IMG/VR virus record: IMGVR_UViG_3300015360_000235
Coordinates: 1 to 20,558 of that record
Source: a virus
Direction: 5' to 3' (one strand)
Length of the DNA: 20,558 nt
The notes below the pieces were generated by a model. It had not been told where the DNA came from, searched no databases, and saw only the letters and a list, made by a program, of their open reading frames with translations. Shown in pieces: positions 1 to 8,350 of this stretch. Position 1 is the first letter of the stretch. Every line of letters starts with the position of its first letter. The translations under genes and the position numbers were made by a program.

Positions 1-1333
1 CGTTCGCGTCCCAGCCGACGATCGGGATGCCAACACTCTGGAATGAAACGCCCTGGGTGCTTCCAAACTCGGTGCCGACAACGCGGGCTAGTGGGGAGCT
101 CCCACCATTTCCGCCAATATAAAGCAGGTTCGCATTATCCGTGTTAACGACCAACGTGTACGGCGCAGTTACGGCGTCTCTAGAAAGCTGCCCGACCGTG
201 GACGTGACGGCGGCGTTAATCTTAGCGGTGTCCACCATGAGCCCGGTGGGGAGTGAGATCGAGGCAGTGGAGCCAGAAACCGTACCCGTGGTGAATCGGC
301 CCTGCACAAAGAGTTTGTCACCGACGCGAGAGTAATAAACGGCAGAGTTGGCGACCGTACCGAATCCAACGTAGGTCGGCGTGTATGACGTGGTGTTCGA
401 CCCAGCCATCCCATACGCCGCTACGCCGGGCGAGACCGAGAAGTTGTCAAACTTCAGCGTGACGGCGGTTGCCGTCGCGGTCGCGCGATAAATGCCCAGC
501 CGGTATTGTTGGTTCGCCGGAGTAGCTGCCCGCGCGGTCGTGGGGAACGTCGCGGTCAACACCCCGTTCGCCACGATATCGTTATTGTCCGGCGTGATGA
601 GGGTCGAGTTGGTCACGTCGTACACGAAAAACTTCAGGTCGCCCGAGACAAGCGAGCCCGACGCGACACTGAGCGCCGCCGTGATCGTAGCGGTCGCGCC
701 CTGGTAGGCTGGCTGGACGTTGAACACGACCGAGCAACCTTCGCCCTGTCGGTCTGCTGCGGTCTGCGTGTAGAGCAGGGACGCCACGCCGTCGAGAGGG
801 TCTGACGTTGACCGCGTGCAGGTGACGTTCGCAGTCCCGGCCGTCAGGTCCACTGGCAGAGTCGCGGCAGCGTCCCTGAACGAGAGCCAGTTACCTACCG
901 TGGTATCCAGGTCGCGGTCGTTCGTGTTCGTGGGAAGCCATGCGGTCGTCTGCCCGATGAAGTTCACGCCCCCAGCGCCGCCCCCGGTGCCCCATTCCAC
1001 CGCCGAGCCGTTGTACTTTAGCACTTGGTTCGTCGTGGCGCCGGTCGGGTCAAGGTTCGTCGCGATGACCTTCTTTGAGTCCGTGCCGTCATGGTCGTGG
1101 CCGGTCGTGGTGTTTGACACCGAGCTTGTGACGGTCGTGATCTGCGCGTCGGTCGCAAGCGTCGAGGTGCCGGTCGGGATAGTGACGGTCCCCGTGGACG
1201 GAATGACGACCTTGCCTACACCGTTCCTGACTTCGGTCGCGTTCACATGGCGATCGGCTGATGGTGCTGCGTAGGCCGCTGGCGCCATGGCGAGGTTGAA
1301 GATCAGGAGTGCCGATACGATTTTAGAGATCAT
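1..1333 (-). CDS. Tail appendage/fibre-like protein with N-terminal signal peptide (3' end beyond window)
   Basis: The frame is open from the ATG at 1333 to the window edge, giving at least 444 codons, so the C-terminus is missing. The start is supported by a GAGG motif about 9 bases upstream and an 11-base overlap with the preceding tail gene. The body is rich in Thr, Ser, Gly, Asn and Val, has almost no charged helices, and carries a GHDHDGTDSKK segment, as in beta-rich phage tail appendages. It is last in the tail module, where receptor-binding or fibre genes usually sit. Residues 1-23 look like a Sec signal peptide: a Lys near the start, a hydrophobic core (ALLIFNLAM) and an AYA-A cleavage motif. 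That is unusual for a virion protein assembled in the cytoplasm. The appendage role is inferred from position and composition; a secreted or surface protein is the alternative. Confidence 0.72.
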   Translation of the reverse strand, partial: MISKIVSALLIFNLAMAPAAYAAPSADRHVNATEVRNGVGKVVIPSTGTVTIPTGTSTLATDAQITTVTSSVSNTTTGHDHDGTDSKKVIATNLDPTGATTNQVLKYNGSAVEWGTGGGAGGVNFIGQTTAWLPTNTNDRDLDTTVGNWLSFRDAAATLPVDLTAGTANVTCTRSTSDPLDGVASLLYTQTAADRQGEGCSVVFNVQPAYQGATATITAALSVASGSLVSGDLKFFVYDVTNSTLITPDNNDIVANGVLTATFPTTARAATPANQQYRLGIYRATATATAVTLKFDNFSVSPGVAAYGMAGSNTTSYTPTYVGFGTVANSAVYYSRVGDKLFVQGRFTTGTVSGSTASISLPTGLMVDTAKINAAVTSTVGQLSRDAVTAPYTLVVNTDNANLLYIGGNGGSSPLARVVGTEFGSTQGVSFQSVGIPIVGWDAN

Positions 1334-1706
1334 TGCGCGTTACCTCTGCCCAGTTGGTTCCGTCATAGACGAGATGGAGTGTGCTGCCTTCGCTGAGAAC
1401 ACACGTTCCGTTCAGCGCAAGGCCAGTCCCGTTTTCAAGCGTGACCGTGTTCACGTCGGAGCGGCCGATCAGGATGAGTTCCTGCCCCGTGGTTCCGGCC
1501 GCTACCTGTGGGTTCGCCGTCACGTCGACAGCGCCTCCTGAGCCGGTGATGAACTTGATCTCGCGCGCGACCCCAGCCACGGTGACGCCCGTTCCGGCGA
1601 CAATCGCAGTGGGCGCGGCGCGGGTGCCCGTCACTCGGGACAGGAGGCCAAGCGTCGGCGCGCTCTCGGTTGTGAAACCATCATCTAGGTCAAGTACTCG
1701 TGCCAT
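1323..1706 (-). CDS. Small tail-tip associated structural protein (hypothetical)
   Basis: This encodes 127 residues. The ATG at 1706 is preferred over an upstream in-frame start because it overlaps the previous stop as TAATG and has an AAAAGGAG ribosome site 9 bases upstream. The sequence is Gly/Thr/Val-rich and beta-like. Its C-terminal half (GQELILIGRSDVNTVTLENG, then HLVYDGTNWAEV) resembles the short repeat-like ends of phage tail fibre proteins that close with a 'YDGTNW' strand. It lies between two other tail-end genes and overlaps the appendage gene, so a part in the tail tip or fibre attachment is likely. I do not recognise a named family. Confidence 0.7.
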   Translation of the reverse strand: MARVLDLDDGFTTESAPTLGLLSRVTGTRAAPTAIVAGTGVTVAGVAREIKFITGSGGAVDVTANPQVAAGTTGQELILIGRSDVNTVTLENGTGLALNGTCVLSEGSTLHLVYDGTNWAEVTRNDL

Positions 1707-2146
1707 TAGGCCGCTCCTTTTGGCGCGTGGCGCCTCGTCCACATTTCAACCGCCAGAGGCGCGCTAAAGCCCACGGCGGGCGTGTAGGTGGCCTCGAGGC
1801 TCGCCAGATCAAAGCTATTGGCCCATCCGAGGTACGCCGCTTCCGCGAACGTGTAGCCCGACGCAATCAGCACGACCTTGTAGGTGGTGTTCGGCGCGAG
1901 ATGGGCGGACACCACGAACCGAGACTTGCCGTGCCAGTAGGTGCCGGTTCCGATCGACGTGATCGCGCGAGTGTCGCTGGTTGCGACAACCGCGTCCGCA
2001 GTGGTGCGAATCTCCACATACACCGAGCCAGCGGGCGAACCGTGCCGGTACATGTGCGGGCGGACCGCATAGACCTGCTTCACCTTGGCGTCGGTCGTCA
2101 CTTCCAGGGTCAACGTAGTCAGGAGTTCTTCGACGATCAAGGTCAT
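1706..2146 (-). CDS. Hypothetical tail protein
   Basis: This encodes 146 residues, starting at an ATG that overlaps the end of the upstream gene (ATGA) and ending in a TAATG overlap with the next gene. The protein is predicted to be mostly beta-strand (SVYVEIRTTADAVVATSD, KSRFVVSAHLAPNTTYKVVL), with no membrane segment and few Cys. The strand pattern recalls a carbohydrate-binding or fibronectin-like sandwich, but no diagnostic motif is visible. Tight coupling to the genes downstream of the tape measure implies a role at the distal tail end. The function is otherwise unknown. Confidence 0.68.
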   Translation of the reverse strand: MTLIVEELLTTLTLEVTTDAKVKQVYAVRPHMYRHGSPAGSVYVEIRTTADAVVATSDTRAITSIGTGTYWHGKSRFVVSAHLAPNTTYKVVLIASGYTFAEAAYLGWANSFDLASLEATYTPAVGFSAPLAVEMWTRRHAPKGAA

Positions 2147-2940
2147 AGCGCCTCTTCAATGCGGAGGCCGCTGTCAAAGTAGCTGTAGAAGCGGTTCGTG
2201 CTCTTGAAAGACCCGTTCAGGTAGCCGTACAAGAAAAAGCGGTCCTTATCGAAGAGTGTTGCGGTTGGGTCAAGCGCCACCGCGATCGGCGTCACCTTGC
2301 CCACACGCCGAAAGATCATCTGAAGCGTCTCGATATCCGCCTCCGTCATGGCCGCGTAGTTGAATTCAAACGAGCGCCGGGTCGGGTAGACGTCCGCGTA
2401 CCGATGCCCGTAGGGGGTTTCGGTCGTCTTGCTCTGGTCTTCGAGCGTGTCGGTGAAGCCGATCTCAGGCGTCTGCCCGAGCTGGGTCGCCTTCGAGAGC
2501 AGCACCTTTGCGATTTCGATGTACCCGTAGGCGTTCGCCGTGTCGGTGATCTCAACCGCCCAGTAGCGGTAACTCTGGGATGTTGCGAAAAAGTGGGTCG
2601 CGACCTCGTAGGCGTTGTCGAGCGTCACCGTCTGGTTGATCGCAGGCGCGGCCCATGAGTCGGTCGCATTCGCCTGAAGCTTGATGACCGCCGTGTCGGA
2701 CAGCTTGATCCCCTCGCCCGCGATCGGGTTGAATAGGAGCGCAAACGAGTCGATCTCTTCGGTGGACCCTAAGTCAAACACCACGCGCTGAGCGACGGCG
2801 ACCGATGAGGACCGCCACACGCGCGAGCGGAACGGGTGCGCTAGGTTCGACGCGGGGAAGTTCGTATCGGAGCTCGTCGCTGCGATCGTGACTACCGGGT
2901 CAAAGGCGTAGTTCGTATCCAGGATGCGAAACTCGCTCAT
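2143..2940 (-). CDS. Distal tail protein with discoidin-like N-terminal half
   Basis: This encodes 265 residues, starting at an ATG that overlaps the tape-measure stop (ATGA), with a GGAAGG motif upstream. Residues about 30-150 have the look of an F5/8 type C (discoidin) beta-sandwich: PASNLAHPFRSRVWRSSS, RVVFDLGSTEEIDSFALLF, then a YRYWAVEITD strand before YGYIEIAKV. The C-terminal part holds PTRRSFEFNYAAMTEADIETL and an FFLYGYLNGSF ending. The gene directly after the tape measure usually encodes a distal tail or tail-tip protein, and a sugar-binding fold fits that place. The fold is inferred by eye from the alternating Trp and aromatic strands. Confidence 0.72.
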   Translation of the reverse strand: MSEFRILDTNYAFDPVVTIAATSSDTNFPASNLAHPFRSRVWRSSSVAVAQRVVFDLGSTEEIDSFALLFNPIAGEGIKLSDTAVIKLQANATDSWAAPAINQTVTLDNAYEVATHFFATSQSYRYWAVEITDTANAYGYIEIAKVLLSKATQLGQTPEIGFTDTLEDQSKTTETPYGHRYADVYPTRRSFEFNYAAMTEADIETLQMIFRRVGKVTPIAVALDPTATLFDKDRFFLYGYLNGSFKSTNRFYSYFDSGLRIEEAL

Positions 2941-5000
2941 GTAAACGCCCTTCCGCCGCCGAGCTGGTTGCGTATCGAGTTGAAAATCTCGCGGCCGTCG
3001 AGCGTGACTGCGACCTGCGGCTGGAGGCGGTCAAGGCGGTCCCGAATCTGCTCAAGGATCGCGGCCTGACCGCCACCGCCGCGCTCACCGTCTGCGACGG
3101 ACAGGAGCCTGCGTTGCTGAGCCGAGTTGAGGATGACCTCGCCCGAGTTCGCGAGCACCGGCACCTTATCGCCCACCATGGAGTTACCCGGCACGATACC
3201 GCCGTCAGCGAACTTCGGAGGCTGGGCGTTGGCGATTTTTCCGATGTTCACGGCCGACGCGGTGCCGACGAGTGCGGCGAGCGCGAAGTTGAACGGCGGT
3301 GGGGCTGCGGTCAGTGCCTTCTGAACTGCGGCGTACCCGTCCATAGTGGCTTGCGCAATGGCTGCGGCCTGGCCGAGCCGGAATAGCTCGGCGTTACCTG
3401 ACTGCATGAGAGTCGAGATCGTGCCGAGCGAGGACTTGAAATTCTGCTCGCGCTCCTTATTCTCCTTGTCCTTCCGCTGCGTCTCGGCCTGCTCATACTT
3501 GAGCCGCGCGGCACTTCCAGCCCGCTCCTGTGCAAGCTTCCGTTCAATGGCGCCTTGATTCTCGGTGATCTCGCGCGCGTACTTTTCCTTATCAATAGAG
3601 ATCATCAGCTCATTTCGAGCCATGAGATCGGCAATCTCAGACGCGCGCTTTTCAGCCACCTTCGCGTCTCGCTCGGCCTCAAGCAGCGCCTTGCCCTCTT
3701 CAAAGGTGAAATCAATATTGCGCTTGGCGTCGACAGCTGCGGTGAATGCGACGAGGTCTTTCTCGTACTTCGCGGCTGGGTCCTCTCCAGCAAGTCGCTC
3801 TGCAACCTTCTGTCCCTCGTCGGCAAGCGCCCTCATCGCCCTGGACTTGTCGATCAGTGCGGCGGTGCCACCCTTCGTTGAGGCGGTGCCCTTCTCCTGT
3901 TTTACGGTAAACTTTTCAGCCTCTGCCTGAGCCTTGGCAAGTTCGATGCTTTGGGTCTTTAACTCCGCGTTCAGCCCCGCCATCTCTCGTGCGCGGTCGC
4001 GTGCCACGAAAGGATCGCCGCCGCGGTTCTTGATCATGACCCGATCAAGGTCGATGATCGCGGCCTTCGTGCCGTTTACCTTCTCGGTGATTCGATCAAG
4101 TGCAGCGTTTGCCTTCTCGGCGCCCTCGCCGAAGTTCGCCTGGAGCGAGCGCTTGGCGTCGGAGGCCATGGCGGACAGTCCACCCAGGAATGCCCTTACG
4201 GCGGGCCCTGCGAGCTTTTCAAACGCGAGGGTAGCCGTCTCACCGATCTGCTGAAGCGTGACCCTTAGCCGTTGAAACGTGTCGGTGTTTTCCTTGAGGT
4301 TGACGTTTACCCCCGAGAAGGACGTTTTGCCCTCGTTCAGAACGGCGTTTAGAATCGCCTGTTGACGACCGGCTTCGCTCAAAGAGTCGGCACTAGTCCC
4401 AATGCTCGAAGCAAAGTCCCGGTACGCCTTTTCGGAGTCGACGATGATCCCAAGGCTTCGAACTGCACGCGTGTTACCCGTGGAGATTGCGCTATTGATC
4501 TTCTCGAAGTTGTCCGCAAGTTCGCCGCCGAATACGCTGGTCGCCTTGCGTGCCAACTCCATCACGGGCGGGAGCTGTGCGGCGCTTGCGCCCATCTGGA
4601 TGATCGCCTTGTTGGCGAGTTGAATTAGGTCTGTATCGTCGATCAGGCCGTCAGACGCCGCCACGAGCCCGTTCTTTAGTTCTTCGCCAGCGATCCCGGC
4701 ACTGGTCGCGAGAAGCTCAAACTGCGCGTTAATAGCGCGAACCGTCTCGGCCTCCATGGTGAGATCAAGCGCCTCTTTCAGCACCCATAGCTCCCCAGCC
4801 ACCACGGCCGCGACTGACCCGAAAGTAACGGCCACCTTCTTGGCAACGTCGAATGACTTTTCGGCAGAAGCCCCGAAGTTTGCGAAAGAACTGTTACCAG
4901 TTTTTTCAAGATCCTGAACCGCGCCCGCAATCTTCTTGAGCTTAGCTTCCGCGTTTCCTGTGACCTCAAGCTCTAAAGAAACCTTAGCTTCACCGGCCAC
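2937..5000 (-). CDS. Tail tape measure protein
   Basis: This encodes 687 residues from a GTG at 5000 that overlaps the end of the chaperone reading frame by 11 bases. Family hallmarks are an Ala/Lys-rich helical N-terminus, a hydrophobic stretch near residues 55-80 (VAVTFGSVAAVVAGELW), long charged coiled-coil sections in the middle, a second hydrophobic stretch near 570-600, and a C-terminal FADGGIVPGNSMVGDKVPV segment followed by a LANSGEVILN motif common in tape measures. It sits just after the frameshifted chaperones, the usual order. Tape measures set tail length at about 0.15 nm per residue, so this one predicts a tail near 100 nm. Siphovirus morphology is inferred from the lack of sheath or baseplate genes in the window. 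Confidence 0.93.
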   Translation of the reverse strand: MAGEAKVSLELEVTGNAEAKLKKIAGAVQDLEKTGNSSFANFGASAEKSFDVAKKVAVTFGSVAAVVAGELWVLKEALDLTMEAETVRAINAQFELLATSAGIAGEELKNGLVAASDGLIDDTDLIQLANKAIIQMGASAAQLPPVMELARKATSVFGGELADNFEKINSAISTGNTRAVRSLGIIVDSEKAYRDFASSIGTSADSLSEAGRQQAILNAVLNEGKTSFSGVNVNLKENTDTFQRLRVTLQQIGETATLAFEKLAGPAVRAFLGGLSAMASDAKRSLQANFGEGAEKANAALDRITEKVNGTKAAIIDLDRVMIKNRGGDPFVARDRAREMAGLNAELKTQSIELAKAQAEAEKFTVKQEKGTASTKGGTAALIDKSRAMRALADEGQKVAERLAGEDPAAKYEKDLVAFTAAVDAKRNIDFTFEEGKALLEAERDAKVAEKRASEIADLMARNELMISIDKEKYAREITENQGAIERKLAQERAGSAARLKYEQAETQRKDKENKEREQNFKSSLGTISTLMQSGNAELFRLGQAAAIAQATMDGYAAVQKALTAAPPPFNFALAALVGTASAVNIGKIANAQPPKFADGGIVPGNSMVGDKVPVLANSGEVILNSAQQRRLLSVADGERGGGGQAAILEQIRDRLDRLQPQVAVTLDGREIFNSIRNQLGGGRAFT

Positions 5001-5478
5001 GCTTCGCCCCCTTCGGCGCGCGCGCCAGCATGTCGGCCTTGCGTTGCTCGGCGGCCTGGCGCTCGAGCCGGTGCGCGGTCAGTACGCCGAAAATCTCGAT
5101 CACCTTGTTCGGCTGGTCCATGAGGCCGCCAGCATACGGGAGCGTGCCCGCCTCAAACTTCCGATGCGACTCCATCAGTGATGCGACCTGCGGCCGGTAG
5201 AAGTTTCCGATGCAGGTTGAGAAGCGGATCTCATCACCGATGGAATGCAGGGTAGCGCCCTTCGCGCCGTAACACCCGCTTGCTTGCCGCACCCGCTCGG
5301 TCATCGCGCTTCCGTCTTCCCTGCCTGAGTACTTAGTCAGGCACTTTGAGCAGTTAAATCGGTCGTTCTCGATCGCGTGAAGGGTCGCTTTGATCTCCAC
5401 CCACTCGCTCACCGTCAGCCCTGAAACCTCGTCGATTCGCCGCTCCAGGTACGAGGTGAAGGCACCCGGAGTCAGTCC
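4990..5478 (-). CDS. Tail assembly chaperone, -1 frame extension (T-like part)
   Basis: This is the downstream half of the chaperone pair. Read in the -1 frame from base 5478 it is open to the TGA at 4990 (162 residues), and joins residues 1-132 of the upstream gene to give a 294-residue fusion. A GTG at 5412 could start a 140-residue free protein, but the ribosome site there is poor and the frame stays open back to the slippery site. The product has a CSKC motif followed by two further Cys, a possible metal site, and a basic Ala/Lys/Arg tail. Such fusions bind the tape measure and recruit tube subunits. The fusion is strongly supported by the shift signal; independent translation from GTG is not excluded. 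Confidence 0.85.
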   Translation of the reverse strand, partial: GLTPGAFTSYLERRIDEVSGLTVSEWVEIKATLHAIENDRFNCSKCLTKYSGREDGSAMTERVRQASGCYGAKGATLHSIGDEIRFSTCIGNFYRPQVASLMESHRKFEAGTLPYAGGLMDQPNKVIEIFGVLTAHRLERQAAEQRKADMLARAPKGAKRGR

Positions 5479-5484
5479 TTTTTT
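5443..5484 (-). promoter_or_regulatory. Programmed -1 ribosomal frameshift site
   Basis: On the minus strand the heptamer A_AAA_AAG lies at 5484-5478, in the exact phase for -1 slippage relative to the upstream gene (GTA AAA AAG GAC TGA). A 6-base spacer (5477-5472, containing the zero-frame stop) is followed by an 8-bp stem, CTCCGGGT (5471-5464) with ACCTGGAG (5450-5443), one G-U pair and a 13-base loop. Slippery site, spacer and stem match the layout of known frameshift signals in tail chaperone genes. Confidence 0.9.
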
Positions 5485-5873
5485 ACGCTGGAGATGACCC
5501 CCTTCAGGTCAACCGTTGCCCCTTCGATCTCATCCCCGCCGACGCCATTAATGAGCCCGACGCAGACCTTCACGAGCGGGAGACATCCGTCGAGGTTGAT
5601 CAGCTCGTCGACCGAACTCATCGCCAGAGTCCCGTCCGAGTCCATCGTAGGCGCGTAGTCCGTGCCATCCGCGCACTTCAAGCCCTCGACGCCCTTCACT
5701 GCGAATTTCAGCGCCAGACGCGCCCGCTGCCCGCCGTCCGTCACCTCGACACCCGCCTGCATTTTCTTGCAATCGAGAAGGTTCGTCTTCTGCTCATAAG
5801 ACAGAGGCGAGAGCCAGAACTTCAGCTCCCCCACTTGAACCGGGATGCGGTCAGATAGGCGATAGATGACCAT
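5472..5873 (-). CDS. Tail assembly chaperone, upstream product (G-like)
   Basis: This encodes 133 residues from an ATG at 5873, one base before the tail tube stop (TAACATG), so translation is probably coupled; an earlier in-frame start would run into the tube gene. The protein opens with MVIYRLSDRIPVQVGELKFW and has a compact mixed fold typical of the small protein between tube and tape measure. It ends SSVKKD, where the AAA AAG codons are the slippery site. In siphoviruses this shorter product is made in excess over the frameshifted fusion, and both are absent from the virion. The family is inferred from position and the shift signal, since the sequence is poorly conserved. Confidence 0.85.
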   Translation of the reverse strand: MVIYRLSDRIPVQVGELKFWLSPLSYEQKTNLLDCKKMQAGVEVTDGGQRARLALKFAVKGVEGLKCADGTDYAPTMDSDGTLAMSSVDELINLDGCLPLVKVCVGLINGVGGDEIEGATVDLKGVISSVKKD

Positions 5874-5874
5874 G

Positions 5875-7071
5875 TTAGATAAGCCCCAGGTACATCTCTT
5901 CGGTGGCCCCATCCGAGCCGCGAACAGCTTGGAAGGAGATCTCGTCCGTGAGAATTCCTTCCTGCTCTCCCACCTTGCATTCCGTCGCCAGGCACTTCGG
6001 GAGATAGATTCCGACGACCGATCCCATCACGTACTCGCCGGCCGTGGTGGACGGGTTGGCCGCGATGACGAACATGCTGAACTCGGTTGCGTCGTCGAAT
6101 GCATCGAAGAACGCGACCGACGTGTCATCCTTGTACGGGTTGATCGTGCCCGTGATCTCGCGGCCCGTGATGCGCGATGCAGACTTGCCGCTCGCGTTGC
6201 CGGTCGAGGTGATGAAGCCGAGCTCGTTCGACAGAGACAGGCCAAACTGGTTGATCTCGATCAGCGCGCCGTCCTTGTAGACGTAGGCGCCGAGGATGAT
6301 CGGCGGAATGCCCGAGTCATAAGACGCGGTGTGAGGAGCGGCCCCGTTCACCTCGTCGTAGGACAGGCCTTCGAGCCCGAAGTTGAGTGCAGCGACCTGT
6401 CCGGTTGCGAAGTTGTCGATGCTCATCGACGTGACCTTGCATCCGATGGCCTTCTGTGTGATCTCGTTCGCCCAGTAGTAGCTGAGCGAGAGCGACGGGT
6501 GGCCGGTCGAGGCCGTGTAGTACATGGTCGACTTCGAGATGACGACCGAGTCGGTGTGGTCGCCGGAAGGATGAGCGGGAGAGACGGTGACCGTGGCTAC
6601 GCCTGCGCCCGTGGCCTTCGCGGTGATGAAGCAAACGTGATGAGCGCCCGTCTGCTTGACGAGGATCACGTCACCCACGTTGAACTTCGAGATATCCGCG
6701 TCTTCGATCTGAAGCAGCGTCGCGGTGTTACCCGACGCCTTCGTGGTCGTGGTCGTGGCGATTGCGCGGGTCGCGCCGAGCGCACCCTTCAGGAGCGGGC
6801 CAAAATCGACGTCAGCCCCTTCGGTGCCCGAGGCGCGAAGCTCGCACGGCAGGGACGCGCTCACCGAGCGCATGCCGAGCCGGGGCGTCGCCTTGCCAAT
6901 CGAGTTCGTCAGGATGCCGCGGTCGATCTTCTCGCGGGACGGTGCCATCTCGAAACCGTCAGCCATGGGCTGAACGTAAGAGGTCGCCGCCTGGGGCGCG
7001 ATGTAGGTTCCCGCGGTCGATTCGACTTCCAATCCGATGACGCTGGTATTCTTGGTTAAGCCGGTAGCCAT
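5875..7071 (-). CDS. Major tail protein (tail tube)
   Basis: This encodes 398 residues from an ATG with a GAGG motif 9 bases upstream. The N-terminal TSVIGLEVESTAGTYIAP segment, where the protein announces an E-x-T-x-GT pattern, is typical of tail tube proteins of the Phage_tube_2 type. The rest alternates beta-strands with a central insert (about residues 110-190, an Ala/Thr/Val-rich stretch) that could be a surface Ig-like or OB-like addition. It lies between the tail terminator and the chaperones, the standard tube position. It polymerises into the tail channel. At nearly 400 residues it is longer than minimal tube proteins, in keeping with an added decoration domain. Confidence 0.9.
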   Translation of the reverse strand: MATGLTKNTSVIGLEVESTAGTYIAPQAATSYVQPMADGFEMAPSREKIDRGILTNSIGKATPRLGMRSVSASLPCELRASGTEGADVDFGPLLKGALGATRAIATTTTTKASGNTATLLQIEDADISKFNVGDVILVKQTGAHHVCFITAKATGAGVATVTVSPAHPSGDHTDSVVISKSTMYYTASTGHPSLSLSYYWANEITQKAIGCKVTSMSIDNFATGQVAALNFGLEGLSYDEVNGAAPHTASYDSGIPPIILGAYVYKDGALIEINQFGLSLSNELGFITSTGNASGKSASRITGREITGTINPYKDDTSVAFFDAFDDATEFSMFVIAANPSTTAGEYVMGSVVGIYLPKCLATECKVGEQEGILTDEISFQAVRGSDGATEEMYLGLI

Positions 7072-7082
7072 GTTTTAGTCCC

Positions 7083-7529
7083 TCAAATGGTTTGGCGGTA
7101 CTTCACGTTGAAATTCTGGCGAAGTGCCACGAACTTATTGCCTGCGATGAACTCAGGCTCAGACAGCGACGGCGACCCCACGATGAGGACCGTTCCGGCC
7201 AGGTTGACCTTAGTCCGAACGAGGCTTTTGTAAATCTCGTCCATCTTGTCGAACAGGTTGCCGGCGACCGTCATTGCCTGCGAGTCGTCGTCCGTGCGCG
7301 CGACCGAGTCCATCAGGATCAGCTGGAATTGGTGGTCGAGCGCGTAGCTGTTCAGCGTTGACGGCGCATCAGACGCGCCCAGTGGGCGAACGCCGTAGCC
7401 CTTCGAGCCGCGTCGGTCGTCGTTCGCATCAAGGCTCAGGACGTTCGGGAGCTCATGCCAGGCGGTGCCAAGCTCTGCGGAGGCCAGTGCTTTGACCTGC
7501 GTCATGATGGAGGAGACGGTGGTTGCCAT
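7083..7529 (-). CDS. Tail terminator / tail completion protein
   Basis: This encodes 148 residues. The ATG at 7529 overlaps the previous stop as TGATG; an upstream TTG at 7544 would add five residues but lies inside the connector gene. The protein begins with a helix, then has RRGSKGYGVRPLGASDAP followed by an HQFQLILMD strand, a pattern seen in small tail terminators that cap the tube and join it to the connector. The neighbours (connector upstream, tube downstream) support this. No catalytic motif is visible. It could also be called a minor tail or neck protein. Confidence 0.78.
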   Translation of the reverse strand: MATTVSSIMTQVKALASAELGTAWHELPNVLSLDANDDRRGSKGYGVRPLGASDAPSTLNSYALDHQFQLILMDSVARTDDDSQAMTVAGNLFDKMDEIYKSLVRTKVNLAGTVLIVGSPSLSEPEFIAGNKFVALRQNFNVKYRQTI

Positions 7530-8350
7530 CAGCGACTCAGCCAAGTCGTGCCGGTGAACTTCTCGGAAGCGTCCAGGCGCCCGTCCGAGTTCGTGTCCAC
7601 GGTCTGAACCGCCCGCGAGAGTTCCTGCGAGAGCGCCTTATAGGCTTCGTTCGCCTTCGCTCGAGACTCATCGCCGGTCGCGATCGGGTGCAGGAGGATC
7701 CACGCCGTAGCGTGAACCGCAGCGGCCGCAACCTCGTTCACGTCGAGGATATCGCCCTCGTCCTTGATCTTTCCGGCCTGCTTGAGTCGCATCACGACCA
7801 TGTCCTTCGCGGCCAGGTACTGCGCCATGAAGTCGGTACGGCCGGGCGGGAGGTAGCGCGTGTCGTCGGCCAGGTCCGGGTAGTAGACTCGGAATAGGTC
7901 GGAGTCACAGAAGAGGTTCAGGACGCTTTGGAGTGACGTCGCCGCACTGAAGTTCGCAGAGGTCGAGATCCTGACCCAGTAGTGCTCAAGATCCAGCTGG
8001 TCCGCGTTCGCAGCGTTTACATGCGTGATGGGAGAGACGGTCTTCATGTCCCAGAACCCGAAGTTCAGCCACGAGATGAAGCCCGATTTAGTGAAGCCAG
8101 CGGTCTGATCGACCAGGCCCTCGACAGCGGTCCATGCGGTGCCGTCCCAGAACGAGACGGAGAGCGTGGCGGCGACCGTGTTCGGGGTGTCGAGGTGGAA
8201 GTAACGGGTCGTGAAGGGTTGCTTGAAGCCCAGATACAGGTAGCCAGCGGTAGTCAGCGCGCACGCGAGCGCCTGATCAGACGGAGTTTTCGTCTTCTCA
8301 GTGGCCTCGGTCGAGTTCAGTATCGTGCGAGTAACGTTCCGGTTGATCAC
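7529..8350 (-). CDS. Head-tail connector protein with extra N-terminal beta domain and EF-hand-like loop
   Basis: A GTG at 8350 is chosen because GAGG lies 5 bases upstream; a TTG at 8392 would add 14 residues but falls inside a hairpin. The 273-residue product has two parts. Residues 1 to about 145 form a beta-rich region (YLYLGFKQPFTTRYFHLDTP, ATLSVSFWDGTAW) that looks like a carbohydrate-binding or discoidin-type sandwich. The C-terminal part is helical (RYLPPGRTDFMAQYLAAKDM, EVAAAAVHATAWILLHPIAT) and fits head-tail adaptors of the HK97 gp6 type. Near the end, DTNSDGRLDASE (residues about 252-263) has all the ligand positions of an EF-hand calcium loop. The fusion of a beta domain onto an adaptor is the odd feature. 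Confidence 0.78.
   Translation of the reverse strand: MINRNVTRTILNSTEATEKTKTPSDQALACALTTAGYLYLGFKQPFTTRYFHLDTPNTVAATLSVSFWDGTAWTAVEGLVDQTAGFTKSGFISWLNFGFWDMKTVSPITHVNAANADQLDLEHYWVRISTSANFSAATSLQSVLNLFCDSDLFRVYYPDLADDTRYLPPGRTDFMAQYLAAKDMVVMRLKQAGKIKDEGDILDVNEVAAAAVHATAWILLHPIATGDESRAKANEAYKALSQELSRAVQTVDTNSDGRLDASEKFTGTTWLSR

Noticed and set aside
5866-7059. 397-codon plus-strand frame opposite the tail tube gene
   Set aside because: It mirrors a well-supported minus gene, is extremely Arg/Asp/Val-rich, and has no ribosome site; GC-rich shadow.
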